Shown piece after piece: positions 24,486 through 33,694 of a DNA stretch of 64,000 nucleotides (positions are counted from its first letter, which is position 1; each line of letters opens with the position of its first letter). Origin of the DNA: Maritalea mobilis (lineage in GTDB: Bacteria > Pseudomonadota > Alphaproteobacteria > Rhodobacterales > Rhodobacteraceae); NCBI RefSeq assembly GCF_019800885.1, contig NZ_JAHVKE010000002.1:905401-969400 (forward strand). The letters run 5' to 3'. A program made the translations under genes and the position numbers. The notes below the pieces were generated by a model. That model had not been told where the DNA came from. It worked only from the letters and a program-made list of their open reading frames with translations, and did not search any database.

Positions 24486-25004
24486 ATGAACCTTGCCGAA
24501 GACATCTGGCTGCGCGGTCAAGCCGCGCAGCGTTCCTTTCTCGAACTGTCCGCCTATAACGCCGCGTTCCTGAGCAATGCGACCGTGCAGGCCATCGAAC
24601 TGGGGCTGACGGCGCCCTCGACCTTCTGGTCGGCCATAGGTCGTGTCGGCCGCGCCGATCTCGCGTCCGAAACATCCGATCCCTCACCTGTCGCGACGGT
24701 TGTGCAGTTGCATGAGGCCCCGGCGCCCGTAGCCGAGACGCCCGAGGTCGTGGAAGAGGCCCTTGGCCCAAGCCCGCACCTGCTGGACGGGCCACGCGGC
24801 GGTGCGGCTGACGACCTGACCGAGTTGAAGGGTGTCGGCGCCAAGCTGGCCGAGGCGTTGAACGAGTTCGGCATTTTCCATTTCGACCAGATTGCCACCC
24901 TGGACGAGGACGGCGTGGCGTGGCTGAACGATCAACAGCCGGGCTTCAAGATGACCTGCGCCCGCTATGACCTGATCGCGCAGGCGCAGGCGCGGACGGC
25001 CTGA
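24486..25004 (+). CDS. Soluble protein with C-terminal HHH module
   Basis: 172 aa. The N-terminal 50 residues are helical and amphipathic (RGQAAQRSFLELSAYNAAFL, somewhat phasin-like). An acidic Pro/Ala/Val linker follows, then the third copy of the module, beginning GGAADDLTELKGVGAKLAEA, with FHFDQIATLDEDGVAWLND. The module is more diverged than in NuoE, but keeps the GPR-GG-A-DDL entry and the FHFDQIA core. GAGGAGT precedes the ATG. Function unknown. Confidence 0.72.
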   Translation: MNLAEDIWLRGQAAQRSFLELSAYNAAFLSNATVQAIELGLTAPSTFWSAIGRVGRADLASETSDPSPVATVVQLHEAPAPVAETPEVVEEALGPSPHLLDGPRGGAADDLTELKGVGAKLAEALNEFGIFHFDQIATLDEDGVAWLNDQQPGFKMTCARYDLIAQAQARTA

Positions 25005-25091
25005 GGTGCAAAGGATCGTACAGGCGCGGGGATTGCTCCGCGCTTGTCGGCACGCTAGGTCGTGGCCCGAAGGACCGCGAGACCACTGCCC

Positions 25092-25343
25092 ATGCCCGCA
25101 CGATCGAAAACCACCGTCATGGACCGGGACCGCCGGCTTGCCCGGCAGGGACGGCGCGCGGCGCTGGTGATCGCGGCGACCATGCTGCTGTGGATGGGCG
25201 GACAATACATCGGCGGGCAGATGGGCTGGCCGCTGCGCTATGCCTTCCTGATGGATCTTGCGGCGATTGCCGCACTGGTATGGGCGCTTGTTGTGACGTA
25301 TTGGGTATGGAAAGCGCGCCGGTCCGATCCCGACAGGGGGTAG
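25092..25343 (+). CDS. DUF5337-like small membrane protein
   Basis: 83 aa with two helices (ALVIAATMLLWMGGQYIGG and YAFLMDLAAIAALVWALVVTYWVW) and basic ends (RDRRLARQGRRAA, KARRSDPDRG). It resembles, from memory, the DUF5337 proteins found next to nuo genes in Rhodobacteraceae. ATG 25092 is taken; ATG 25119 (MDRDRRLARQG) is possible, and neither has a strong ribosome site. GCTAGGTC at 25054-25061 could be a -10 element. Confidence 0.65.
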   Translation: MPARSKTTVMDRDRRLARQGRRAALVIAATMLLWMGGQYIGGQMGWPLRYAFLMDLAAIAALVWALVVTYWVWKARRSDPDRG

Positions 25344-25412
25344 GCCGGAGGACACCGGGGCCTGACCGGACCAAGGCCCGCGCGACGGACAAGAGCGAAC
25401 GGAAAGCTGGAT

Positions 25413-26708
25413 ATGCTGCAGGACAAAGACCGGATCTTCACCAATATCTACGGCATGCACGAGCGCACCCTTGCCGGGGCGCAAAAGCGCGGCCATTGGG
25501 ATGGCACCAAGGACTTGATCGGCCTTGGCCGTGACAAGATCATCGAGATCATGAAGGCCAGCGGCTTGCGCGGCCGGGGCGGCGCGGGCTTCCCGACCGG
25601 TCTCAAGTGGTCCTTCATGCCCAAGGAATCCGACGGTCGGCCCAGCTACCTCGTGGTCAATGCCGACGAATCCGAGCCGGGCACCTGCAAGGACCGCGAG
25701 ATCATGCGCAATGATCCGCATGCGCTGATCGAGGGCTGCCTGATCGCGTCTTTCGCGATGCAGGCCCATGCCTGCTACATCTACATCCGCGGTGAATACA
25801 TCCGCGAGCGCGAGGCGCTTCAGGCCGCCATCGACGAGGCCTATGACGCGGGCCTGCTGGGCAAGAACGCCGCGAATTCCGGCTGGGATTTCGACCTCTA
25901 CCTGCATCACGGTGCGGGCGCCTATATCTGCGGCGAGGAAACCGCGCTGCTCGAATCGCTCGAAGGGCGCAAGGGCATGCCGCGCATGAAGCCGCCGTTT
26001 CCGGCGGGGGCGGGGCTTTATGGCTGCCCGACCACGGTGAACAACGTCGAATCGATTGCCGTCGTGCCGACGATCCTGCGCCGGGGCGCGGAATGGTTCG
26101 CGGGCTTTGGCCGCCCCAACAACGCGGGCACCAAGCTGTTCGCGATCTCGGGCCATGTGAACAACCCCTGCGTCGTTGAAGAGGCGATGTCGATCACCTT
26201 CGAAGAACTGATCGACCGGCATTGCGGCGGGATTCGCGGCGGGTGGGACAACCTCAAGGCGGTGATCCCGGGCGGCTCGTCGGTGCCTTGCGTGCGCGGC
26301 GAGAACATGCGCGACGCGATCATGGATTTCGACTACCTGCGCGGCGAGTTGCAGTCGGGCCTTGGCACGGCGGCGGTCATCGTGATGGACAAGCAGACCG
26401 ACATCATCAAGGCGATCTGGCGCCTGTCGAAATTCTACAAGCACGAAAGCTGCGGCCAGTGCACGCCCTGTCGCGAAGGCACGGGCTGGATGATGCGCGT
26501 GATGGATCGCCTGGTGCGCGGCGAGGCGCGGGTCGAGGAAATCGACATGCTCTTCGAGGTGACCAAGCAGGTCGAGGGCCACACGATCTGCGCGCTCGGC
26601 GATGCGGCGGCCTGGCCGATCCAGGGCCTGATCCGCAATTTCCGCGACGAGATCGAGGATCGGATCCGCACGCGCCGGGACGGCACGGTCCAGGTCGCCG
26701 CCGAGTGA
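25413..26708 (+). CDS. nuoF: NADH-quinone oxidoreductase subunit F
   Basis: NADH-oxidising subunit, 431 aa, binding FMN and a [4Fe-4S] cluster. The FMN/NADH region reads [20 protein letters not shown] and [36 protein letters not shown] supplies three cluster cysteines, and the fourth is in [15 protein letters not shown]. Length and motifs are complete. Confidence 0.95.
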   Translation: MLQDKDRIFTNIYGMHERTLAGAQKRGHWDGTKDLIGLGRDKIIEIMKASGLRGRGGAGFPTGLKWSFMPKESDGRPSYLVVNADESEPGTCKDREIMRNDPHALIEGCLIASFAMQAHACYIYIRGEYIREREALQAAIDEAYDAGLLGKNAANSGWDFDLYLHHGAGAYICGEETALLESLEGRKGMPRMKPPFPAGAGLYGCPTTVNNVESIAVVPTILRRGAEWFAGFGRPNNAGTKLFAISGHVNNPCVVEEAMSITFEELIDRHCGGIRGGWDNLKAVIPGGSSVPCVRGENMRDAIMDFDYLRGELQSGLGTAAVIVMDKQTDIIKAIWRLSKFYKHESCGQCTPCREGTGWMMRVMDRLVRGEARVEEIDMLFEVTKQVEGHTICALGDAAAWPIQGLIRNFRDEIEDRIRTRRDGTVQVAAE

Positions 26709-26712
26709 TCCG

Positions 26713-26817
26713 GTGAGGGCTGCTGCCCTGATCGCGATGGCGTTGCCGAGCGCAGGGGCGGCCCTGCCGGCTGGCTACCGATACGGGGCGACGGCTCAAA
26801 ACCCGTTCAACGAATGA
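26713..26817 (+). CDS. Possible 34-aa secreted peptide
   Basis: A GTG-started frame 4 bp after nuoF encodes MRAAALIAMALPSAGAALPAGYRYGATAQNPFNE. It looks like a short signal peptide (AGA/ALP cleavage) plus about 17 residues. Its TGA is in the leader of the following lipoprotein gene, 20 bp before that start. No clear ribosome site is seen. It could be a real micropeptide, a translational-coupling leader, or chance. Confidence 0.3.
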   Translation: MRAAALIAMALPSAGAALPAGYRYGATAQNPFNE

Positions 26818-26837
26818 AAAGACGTCGGAGGAAGGTC

Positions 26838-27203
26838 ATGTCGTCAGTGCTTCGCATCGGTTTGGTCTTTTGCCTCGCCGTGCCCTTGGCGGGCTGCGGG
26901 ATCGGCCAGCGGGTTTCGAACTTCGTTGGCGGGACAGGCTCGAACCAATCGGTCGACCTGCCTTTTGCCGCGTCGCTGAGAACCGGCGAGACGCCGCGCG
27001 ATTTCACCGTCACCGCCCGCGCACCGGGCGCCTCTCTGGCCGAAGCGCGCGAAAGCCTGCGTTATCCGGCCACGTCGCACTGCGTGGACCGCTACGGCAA
27101 TTCCGAGATCGATTGGGTGATTGACCCGGCAACCGGCGACTGGGCGGTCAGCCGCCTTGAAAACGGTGACCTGGTCGTGACCGGCCGCTGCGCCCGTATC
27201 TGA
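26838..27203 (+). CDS. Lipoprotein between nuoF and nuoG
   Basis: 121 aa with a lipoprotein signal: MSSVLRIGLVFCLAVPLAGC, lipobox LAGC at residues 17-20. The mature part contains DFTVTARAPGASLAEARESL, a second cysteine (SHCVDRYGNSEIDW) and TGRCARI at the end, probably forming a disulfide. GGAGGAAGG (26827-26834) fixes ATG 26838. No known family recognised. Its location suggests a periplasmic-face role near complex I, but this is inference. Confidence 0.78.
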   Translation: MSSVLRIGLVFCLAVPLAGCGIGQRVSNFVGGTGSNQSVDLPFAASLRTGETPRDFTVTARAPGASLAEARESLRYPATSHCVDRYGNSEIDWVIDPATGDWAVSRLENGDLVVTGRCARI

Positions 27204-27275
27204 CGCCCCTGCAGTCTGCCGCGGCATTCGCGCCACAGCTTTCGCGCAATGCTGGCTGTCGCGTGCCCCCGCGCG

Positions 27276-27304
27276 TTGCCGATTTGTCAGCGTTTCCCTA
27301 TGGT
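27276..27304 (+). promoter_or_regulatory. Weak promoter candidate
   Basis: TTGCCG (27276-27281), 17 nt, TATGGT (27299-27304), in the 176-bp gap before the small membrane gene at 27380. Four of six -10 positions match. It would serve the 27380 gene and perhaps nuoG onward. Confidence 0.3.
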
Positions 27305-27379
27305 TGGCCCACAAAAAGAGGCTCGGCGCGGGGGCAAGCTCGACAGCGCCGACACGAGGCTGAATCGAGGGCAGGTAAC

Positions 27380-27634
27380 ATGGTTCGTTTTTACTGGTAC
27401 GGGCTCACCTTCATCTATTTGTCGTGCTGCGTCACGGGCATGATTCTCGGCTATGGCTGGGGCGTGGGCGGATCGATCCTCGGGATCGTGATGGGTGCGA
27501 TGCTGGCCGCCGCGGTCGCGCTGATTCTGAATTCCCCCGAGCGGATGGAGGCGGCCGTCTATGGGCTTCTCTCCATCGCGGTCGTGATTACGCTGGTCTG
27601 GCTGATCGTCACCTTCTGGGGAGTGCGGCTCTGA
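27380..27634 (+). CDS. Small membrane protein (84 aa)
   Basis: Three hydrophobic segments with short loops: YWYGLTFIYLSCCVTGMILG, GGSILGIVMGAMLAAAVALI and LLSIAVVITLVWLIVTFW. AGGGCAGG lies just before the ATG at 27380. No conserved family is recognised. An earlier in-frame start at 27263 adds non-hydrophobic sequence and is rejected. Encoded between the nuoF-side lipoprotein and the DUF5333-like gene. Confidence 0.65.
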   Translation: MVRFYWYGLTFIYLSCCVTGMILGYGWGVGGSILGIVMGAMLAAAVALILNSPERMEAAVYGLLSIAVVITLVWLIVTFWGVRL

Positions 27635-27764
27635 GCACCGCGCAGCCGCTGGCGGCGAAATCGCGCCCAGTGGGGCGCTCACTTCATCGTGTCATTGAAT
27701 AACAAGGCCGACCGCGTCCAGATCGACCGCGGAAACGGGGCTTTTCCCGAGTTAAGGCGAACGA

Positions 27765-28196
27765 ATGAAGACGGAAATGAAGATCATGATGGCCTGCGCC
27801 CTTGCGGTGGTGACGGGCCTCTTCACGACGATCGGGCATGCCCAGGAGGATCGCTGGCAGGTCCTGCGCGATGATCCGACGCTGCGCAGCGGCCTGACCG
27901 TGTTTGCCGTGGGGCGCCGGATCGACCGGCGCTGCGATGATATCTCGGCCCGCCCGATCCGGGCCTATGCCTTTCTTCAAGGCCTTGTGAATCATGCCGA
28001 GGGCCTTGGTTTCACCCGCGACGAAATCGAGGATTACGTCGAGGACGAGGACGAACAGGACCGCTATACCGAGATCGCCCGCGCCTATTTCGCCGAACGC
28101 GGCGTGGACTGGCGCGACAATGACGGGATCTGCCGTGTCGGGCGCGACGAAATTTCTTCGGGTTCGCAGATTGGCAGACTGCTCCGAGGCGGTTAG
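27765..28196 (+). CDS. DUF5333-like secreted protein
   Basis: 143 aa with an N-terminal signal peptide ending in GHAQ. The mature protein has RRIDRRCDDISARPIRAYAF near the middle and DNDGICRVGRDEISSGSQIG close to the C terminus. I recognise this pattern as DUF5333 of Rhodobacteraceae, probably helical with one disulfide between the two cysteines. TTAAGG is 7 nt before ATG 27765. It precedes nuoG by 78 bp. Function unknown. Confidence 0.75.
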   Translation: MKTEMKIMMACALAVVTGLFTTIGHAQEDRWQVLRDDPTLRSGLTVFAVGRRIDRRCDDISARPIRAYAFLQGLVNHAEGLGFTRDEIEDYVEDEDEQDRYTEIARAYFAERGVDWRDNDGICRVGRDEISSGSQIGRLLRGG

Positions 28197-28274
28197 AAGG
28201 CGGTCTATCGTGGCATACCGTCGGCGGGACAGGACCAGACCACCCGCCCGGCGGTCCAGGAAGGGACCTACCCC

Positions 28275-30299
28275 ATGAGCGACCTGCGCAAGATCATCAT
28301 CGACGACCGCGAGATCGAGGTCGATCCGGCCATGACCCTGATTCAGGCCTGTGAAGAGGCCGGGATCGAGATTCCCCGCTTCTGCTATCACGAGCGCCTG
28401 TCGATTGCTGGCAACTGCCGCATGTGCCTTGTCGAGGTGGTCGGCGGCCCGCCCAAGCCCGCCGCGTCCTGCGCCATGCAGGTGCGTGACCTGCGCCCCG
28501 GGCCCGAAGGCCAGCCGCCCGTCGTCAAGACGAACTCGCCCATGGTGAAGAAGGCGCGCGAAGGGGTGATGGAGTTCCTGCTCATCAACCATCCGCTGGA
28601 TTGCCCGATCTGCGACCAGGGCGGAGAGTGCGATCTACAGGACCAGGCCATGGCCTATGGCGTTGATTTCAGTCGCTACCGCGAGCCCAAGCGCGCCACC
28701 GAGGATCTGGACCTCGGGCCGCTTGTCGAAACCCACATGACGCGCTGCATCTCCTGCACGCGCTGCGTCCGCTTCACCACCGAGGTCGCGGGCATCACCC
28801 AGATGGGCCAGACCGGTCGCGGCGAAGATGCCGAGATCACCAGCTACCTGGGCCAGACGCTGGACAGCGAATTGCAGGGCAACATCGTTGACCTGTGCCC
28901 GGTCGGCGCGCTGACGAACAAGCCCTACGCGTTCACCGCGCGGCCTTGGGAACTGACCAAGACCGAAACCATCGACGTGATGGACGCGCTCGGGTCGAAC
29001 ATCCGCGTCGACACCAAGGGCCGCGAGGTCATGCGCATCCTGCCCCGCAACAATGACGGGGTGAACGAGGAATGGCTGGCCGACCGCTCGCGCTATGTCT
29101 GGGACGGGTTGCGCCGCCAGCGCCTCGACCGCCCCTATATCCGCGAGAACGGCAAACTGCGCCCGGCCAGCTGGCCCGAGGCCCTGTCGGCCGCCGCGGA
29201 CGCGATGCGCGGTGCCAGCAAGTTGGCGGGCTTGGTCGGGGATCTGGCCCCGGTCGAGGCGGCGTTCAGCCTCAAGAAGCTGATCGAAGGCCAGGGCGGC
29301 AATGTCGAATGCCGCACCGATGGGGCGAAACTGCCTGCCGGGAACCGCTCGGGCTATGTCGGGACGGCGGCGATTGAGGATATCGACAGCGCCAAGGCCG
29401 TGATGCTGATCGGCACCAACCCGCGCGTCGAGGCCCCGGTTCTGAACGCCCGTATTCGCAAGGCATGGTTGGCCGGCGCCTCGGTCGGCCTGATCGGCCC
29501 GGCGGTGGACCTGACCTATGACTACGACCATCTCGGGACCGACCGCGCCGCGCTGGAAAGCCTTATGGGCGGGTCGCATGGCGACGAGATTCGCGAAAAG
29601 CCGTCCATCGTGATCGTCGGCCAGGGCGCGCTGCGCGAGGCCGATGGCGAGGCGGTTCTCGCCGCCGCGATGAAACTGGCCGAGGAGACCGGCTCGGGCC
29701 TGCTGATCCTGCACACCGCCGCCGGGCGCGTCGGGGCCATGGATGTCGATGCCGTGACCGAGGGCGGGATGTCCGCCGCGACCGACGGGGCCGACGTGAT
29801 CTACAACATGGGCGCGGACGAGATCGACATCGATCCGGGCGCCTTCGTGATCTACCAGGGCAGCCATGGCGATCGCGGGGCGCATCGCGCCGACGTGATT
29901 CTGCCTGCCGCCGCCTACCCGGAAGAGGCGGGGCTGTTCGTGAACACCGAAGGCCGCCCGCAGCTGGCCTTCCGCGCCAGTTTCCCGCCGGGCGAGGCCA
30001 AGGAGAACTGGGCCATCCTGCGCGCCCTTTCGGCCGAGGTCGGCAAGACGCTGCCGTGGAATACGCTGGCGCAACTCCGCCGCGAGCTGGTCGCGGACGT
30101 GCCCTACCTCGAACTGGTCGATGAAGTGATCGAGAACGAGTGGCTTCCGCTTCCGGCCAAGCCGCTTGGCAAGGCGGATTTCGTCCTCGCGATCAGCGAC
30201 CATTACCTGGTAAATCCGATCGCACGGGCCTCGACCGTCATGGCCGAGTTGAGCGCCAACGCCAAGGCCCGCGCCAACGCGCCGATGGCGGCGGAGTAA
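28275..30299 (+). CDS. nuoG: NADH-quinone oxidoreductase subunit G
   Basis: 674-aa iron-sulfur subunit of the peripheral arm. The N-terminal [2Fe-2S] ligands are in [19 protein letters not shown] and [23 protein letters not shown] and [21 protein letters not shown] supply the [4Fe-4S] clusters; the last cysteine is in [11 protein letters not shown]. The remaining 450 residues are a molybdopterin-oxidoreductase-like domain without its cofactor, as usual. Complete gene; its stop is 6 bp before the next start. Confidence 0.95.
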   Translation: MSDLRKIIIDDREIEVDPAMTLIQACEEAGIEIPRFCYHERLSIAGNCRMCLVEVVGGPPKPAASCAMQVRDLRPGPEGQPPVVKTNSPMVKKAREGVMEFLLINHPLDCPICDQGGECDLQDQAMAYGVDFSRYREPKRATEDLDLGPLVETHMTRCISCTRCVRFTTEVAGITQMGQTGRGEDAEITSYLGQTLDSELQGNIVDLCPVGALTNKPYAFTARPWELTKTETIDVMDALGSNIRVDTKGREVMRILPRNNDGVNEEWLADRSRYVWDGLRRQRLDRPYIRENGKLRPASWPEALSAAADAMRGASKLAGLVGDLAPVEAAFSLKKLIEGQGGNVECRTDGAKLPAGNRSGYVGTAAIEDIDSAKAVMLIGTNPRVEAPVLNARIRKAWLAGASVGLIGPAVDLTYDYDHLGTDRAALESLMGGSHGDEIREKPSIVIVGQGALREADGEAVLAAAMKLAEETGSGLLILHTAAGRVGAMDVDAVTEGGMSAATDGADVIYNMGADEIDIDPGAFVIYQGSHGDRGAHRADVILPAAAYPEEAGLFVNTEGRPQLAFRASFPPGEAKENWAILRALSAEVGKTLPWNTLAQLRRELVADVPYLELVDEVIENEWLPLPAKPLGKADFVLAISDHYLVNPIARASTVMAELSANAKARANAPMAAE

Positions 30300-30305
30300 C
30301 CGGTC

Positions 30306-30713
30306 TTGAGCAAGACGACCGGGTTCGTGGCCTCGGCGGCGTTGGCCGCCGTACTGGCCTTGGCTGCGTGCCAGCCGGAAGGGCCGGAACCCGGCACGCA
30401 GCCGCCTGCGACCTATGACGGGGTCGAGACGCGGCTTCTGGATGACGATCTGGTGAATTTCAGGGTGCAAATGACAGGTGTGGCAACGCGGGATGACCTC
30501 AGCGCCTATGCCCGATGCGCCGCTGCGCAATACACTTTGATCCGGGGTTTTGGATTCGCGCGACATCTGCGCACAAATGTGTACGAAGAGGGTGGCGTTT
30601 GGGTCGCAGATGCGGTTTACACCGTTTCGCCGGCGCTCCCGCGAGGGTTGCAGACACTGGACGCCGAGATCGTGGCGGCCGACTGCGCCGAGCTTGGCAT
30701 ACCGACGGTTTGA
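30306..30713 (+). CDS. Lipoprotein between nuoG and nuoH
   Basis: 135 aa from a TTG start at 30306 with GGAG (30292-30295) upstream. Signal ends with the lipobox LAAC (TGFVASAALAAVLALAAC), followed by a proline-rich spacer. A compact domain with two cysteines follows (ARCAAAQYTLIRGFGF and AADCAELGIP). No family recognised. Like the lipoprotein after nuoF, it could act on the periplasmic side. Confidence 0.72.
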   Translation: MSKTTGFVASAALAAVLALAACQPEGPEPGTQPPATYDGVETRLLDDDLVNFRVQMTGVATRDDLSAYARCAAAQYTLIRGFGFARHLRTNVYEEGGVWVADAVYTVSPALPRGLQTLDAEIVAADCAELGIPTV

Positions 30714-30722
30714 GGACGACCA

Positions 30723-31760
30723 ATGGACGGCTTCTTTTCGACGACACCGGGCCTGATCCTGATCATGGCGGCGCAAAGCCTCTTGGTGGTCGGGTTCGTG
30801 ATGATCTCGCTGTTGTTCCTTGTTTACGGCGACCGCAAGATCTGGGCTGCCGTCCAGATGCGCCGGGGCCCGAACGTGGTGGGCGCGTTCGGCCTGTTGC
30901 AGACGGTGGCCGACGCCCTGAAATACGTGGTGAAAGAGGTCGTGGTGCCCGCGGGTGCCGACCGGCCCGTCTTCATCCTCGCGCCGATCACCAGTTTCGT
31001 ACTGGCGCTGATCGCCTGGGCGGTGATTCCGTTCAACGACACCTGGGTTCTGGCCGATATTAATGTCGCCATCCTCTATGTCTTCGCCGTTTCCTCGCTG
31101 GAGGTGTATGGCGTCATCATGGGGGGCTGGGCGTCGAACTCGAAATATCCGTTCCTCGGCTCGCTGCGCTCGGCCGCGCAGATGATTTCCTACGAGGTGT
31201 CGATCGGCCTGATCATAATCGGGGTGATCATCTCCACGGGCTCGATGAATTTCGGTGACATCGTGCGCGCGCAGGACGGGGATTTCGGCCTGTTCAACTG
31301 GTACTGGCTGCCGCACCTGCCGATGGTGTTCCTGTTCTTCATCTCGGCGCTGGCCGAGACCAACCGCCCGCCCTTCGACCTGCCCGAGGCGGAATCGGAG
31401 CTGGTCGCGGGCTACCAGGTGGAATACTCCTCGACGCCGTTCCTGCTGTTCATGGCGGGCGAATACATCGCCATCTTCCTGATGTGCGCGCTGATCACGC
31501 TGCTGTTCTTCGGCGGCTGGCTGTCGCCCATCCCCTTCATTCCCGACAGCCCGTTGTGGATGGTGGCGAAGATGGCCTTCTTCTTCTTCCTCTTCGCGAT
31601 GGTGAAGGCGATCGTGCCGCGCTACCGCTATGACCAGCTGATGCGGCTGGGTTGGAAAGTGTTCCTGCCCTTCTCGCTGGTGTGGGTGGTGCTGGTGGCC
31701 TTTGCCGCGAAATTCGAGATGTTCGGCGGCGCCTATGCCCGCTGGATGGTGGGGGGCTGA
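30723..31760 (+). CDS. nuoH: NADH-quinone oxidoreductase subunit H
   Basis: 345-aa membrane subunit at the junction of the arms that lines the quinone channel. Conserved [40 protein letters not shown] and [20 protein letters not shown] (the acidic loop) are intact. Eight or so hydrophobic segments. ATG 30723 is followed one base after its stop by nuoI. Confidence 0.95.
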   Translation: MDGFFSTTPGLILIMAAQSLLVVGFVMISLLFLVYGDRKIWAAVQMRRGPNVVGAFGLLQTVADALKYVVKEVVVPAGADRPVFILAPITSFVLALIAWAVIPFNDTWVLADINVAILYVFAVSSLEVYGVIMGGWASNSKYPFLGSLRSAAQMISYEVSIGLIIIGVIISTGSMNFGDIVRAQDGDFGLFNWYWLPHLPMVFLFFISALAETNRPPFDLPEAESELVAGYQVEYSSTPFLLFMAGEYIAIFLMCALITLLFFGGWLSPIPFIPDSPLWMVAKMAFFFFLFAMVKAIVPRYRYDQLMRLGWKVFLPFSLVWVVLVAFAAKFEMFGGAYARWMVGG

Positions 31761-31761
31761 C

Positions 31762-32256
31762 ATGACCCAGATCGACTATACCCGCGCCGCGAAATACTTC
31801 CTTCTGGCCGATTTCTTCAAAGGCATGAAGCTGGGCCTGAAGTATTTCTTCGCGCCCAAGGTCACGCTGAACTACCCGCATGAAAAGGGGCCGCTTTCCC
31901 CTCGTTTCCGCGGAGAGCACGCCCTGCGCCGCTACCCGAATGGCGAGGAACGCTGCATCGCCTGCAAGCTGTGCGAGGCCGTGTGCCCCGCGCAGGCGAT
32001 CACCATCGATGCCGAACCGCGCGACGACGGCAGCCGCCGCACGACGCGCTACGACATCGACATGACCAAGTGCATCTATTGCGGCTTCTGCCAGGAGGCC
32101 TGCCCGGTCGATGCCATCGTCGAAGGGCCGAATTTCGAGTTCGCCACCGAAACCCGCGAAGAGCTGTTCTACGACAAGGCCAAGCTTCTGGAGAACGGGG
32201 AGCGCTGGGAAGCCGAGATCGCCCGCAACCTTGAAATGGATGCGCCCTACCGATGA
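31762..32256 (+). CDS. nuoI: NADH-quinone oxidoreductase subunit I
   Basis: 164-aa ferredoxin-like subunit with two [4Fe-4S] motifs, [16 protein letters not shown] and [16 protein letters not shown], and the conserved [20 protein letters not shown] loop. Start ATG 31762 ([19 protein letters not shown]) is one base after the nuoH stop. Overlaps the next gene by ATGA. Confidence 0.95.
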   Translation: MTQIDYTRAAKYFLLADFFKGMKLGLKYFFAPKVTLNYPHEKGPLSPRFRGEHALRRYPNGEERCIACKLCEAVCPAQAITIDAEPRDDGSRRTTRYDIDMTKCIYCGFCQEACPVDAIVEGPNFEFATETREELFYDKAKLLENGERWEAEIARNLEMDAPYR

Positions 32257-32669
32257 CATCCGACAAGCCCACAAACCCGTTCGAAGCGATGATGCGCCAG
32301 TCCCAGGAAATGGCCGAGACCTGGGTCAAGGCCGTGAACCCGGCGCTGGCCAACATGAGCCCGCTCAGCTTTGACAAGGCCTGGCCGACCGTGCCCGCCG
32401 ACATGCTGGAAATGTTCATGGGCAAGCAGTTCAACCCGCAGGGGCTGGACGCCAAGACGCGCCTGTTGCTGACCCTGATGGGCCTGACGATCCAGGGCGC
32501 GCAGGCCGAGGCGCAGGTGCGTCTGACCGTGCGCCACGCGATCGAGGCCGGGGCGACCAGCCAGGAAGTCGCGGAAACCATCGCGATGGCCGCGCTGTTC
32601 GGCGGTGTTCCGGCGATGAACAAGGCGATGGACCTCGCGAAAGAGGTCATCGACGGAGAGAAGGAGTGA
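32253..32669 (+). CDS. Carboxymuconolactone decarboxylase-like protein in nuo cluster
   Basis: 138-aa all-alpha protein of the CMD/AhpD-like fold. The core is [43 protein letters not shown], where [11 protein letters not shown] is the family signature. The CxxC redox pair found in AhpD is absent. An N-terminal extension of about 45 residues ([19 protein letters not shown]) resembles a phasin-like amphipathic helix. The ATGA overlap with nuoI and 7-bp gap to nuoJ show tight coupling. No role in complex I is known to me. Confidence 0.8.
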   Translation: MTSDKPTNPFEAMMRQSQEMAETWVKAVNPALANMSPLSFDKAWPTVPADMLEMFMGKQFNPQGLDAKTRLLLTLMGLTIQGAQAEAQVRLTVRHAIEAGATSQEVAETIAMAALFGGVPAMNKAMDLAKEVIDGEKE

Positions 32670-32676
32670 CTGGGCG

Positions 32677-33291
32677 ATGAACGTTGCTGATATCACCTTC
32701 TATGTCTACTCGATCACGATCATCGTGGCGGGCCTGTTGACGGTCACGTCGCGCAGCCCCGTGCATTCGGTGCTGTGGCTGATCCTGTGCTTCATCAGCG
32801 CGGCGACCATGTTCATCCTGCTTGGTGCCGAGTTCGTCGCGATGCTGCTGGTGATCGTCTATATCGGCGCGGTCGCGGTGCTGTTCCTGTTCGTGGTCAT
32901 GATGCTGGATGTCGACTTTGCCCAGCTTCGGGCGGAGATGTCGAAATACCTGCCGATCGCCTTGCTGATCGGTGTGGTTTTGCTGATGCAGCTGGTGCTG
33001 GCCTATGGCACCTGGACCTATTCCGAGGGGATGGAAGCCCGGCTGGTCAACCCGACCCCGGCACCTGACGAGATCCATAACACGCAGGCAATCGGCGCGC
33101 TGCTCTATGACCGCTACATGCTGCCGTTCCAGCTTTCGGGGCTGGTGCTGCTGGTGGCGATGATCGGCGCCATCGTGCTGACGCTGCGCCACCGCGCCGA
33201 CGTCAAGCGCCAGAACGTGCTGGCGCAGATGTACCGCGACCCGGCCAAGGCGATGGAACTGAAGGACGTGAAACCGGGGCAGGGCCTGTAG
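32677..33291 (+). CDS. nuoJ: NADH-quinone oxidoreductase subunit J
   Basis: 204-aa membrane subunit. [55 protein letters not shown] is the classic ND6-like helix pair with the pi-bulge region. The C-terminal [25 protein letters not shown] closes the domain. 90 bp separate it from nuoK, with nothing recognisable there. Confidence 0.93.
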   Translation: MNVADITFYVYSITIIVAGLLTVTSRSPVHSVLWLILCFISAATMFILLGAEFVAMLLVIVYIGAVAVLFLFVVMMLDVDFAQLRAEMSKYLPIALLIGVVLLMQLVLAYGTWTYSEGMEARLVNPTPAPDEIHNTQAIGALLYDRYMLPFQLSGLVLLVAMIGAIVLTLRHRADVKRQNVLAQMYRDPAKAMELKDVKPGQGL

Positions 33292-33381
33292 GGCGCATCC
33301 CCAGAGAACATGCGAAGACCACGAGCGAACGTGGCATGTGTGGATTGACGGTGCGGGGCAGGGGCCTCGCGGAGGGACGAC

Positions 33382-33690
33382 ATGACGATTGGTCTTGAAC
33401 ACTACCTGACGGTGGCCGCGGCGTTGTTCGTCATCGGCATCTTTGGCCTCTTCCTGAACCGGAAGAACGTCATCATCATCCTGATGTCGATCGAATTGAT
33501 ACTGCTTTCGGTCAACATCAACCTCGTCGCCTTTTCGCACTACCTGGGCGATCTGACGGGGCAGATCTTCACACTGTTCATCCTGACCGTGGCCGCGGCC
33601 GAGGCCGCGATCGGCCTTGCGATCCTCGTGTGTTTCTTCCGGAACCACGGCGACATCGCGGTCGAAGACGTCTCGAACATGAAGGGCTGA
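33382..33690 (+). CDS. nuoK: NADH-quinone oxidoreductase subunit K
   Basis: 102-aa ND4L-like subunit with three helices. Conserved glutamates for proton transfer are visible in [17 protein letters not shown] and [25 protein letters not shown] lies before the ATG. Five bp before nuoL. Confidence 0.94.
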   Translation: MTIGLEHYLTVAAALFVIGIFGLFLNRKNVIIILMSIELILLSVNINLVAFSHYLGDLTGQIFTLFILTVAAAEAAIGLAILVCFFRNHGDIAVEDVSNMKG

Positions 33691-33694
33691 CCAG

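Noticed and set aside
28635..31763. Very long minus-strand open frame opposite nuoG and nuoH
   Set aside because: Encodes His/Arg/Gly/Ala-rich sequence with no domain; it mirrors the high third-position GC of the real nuo genes.
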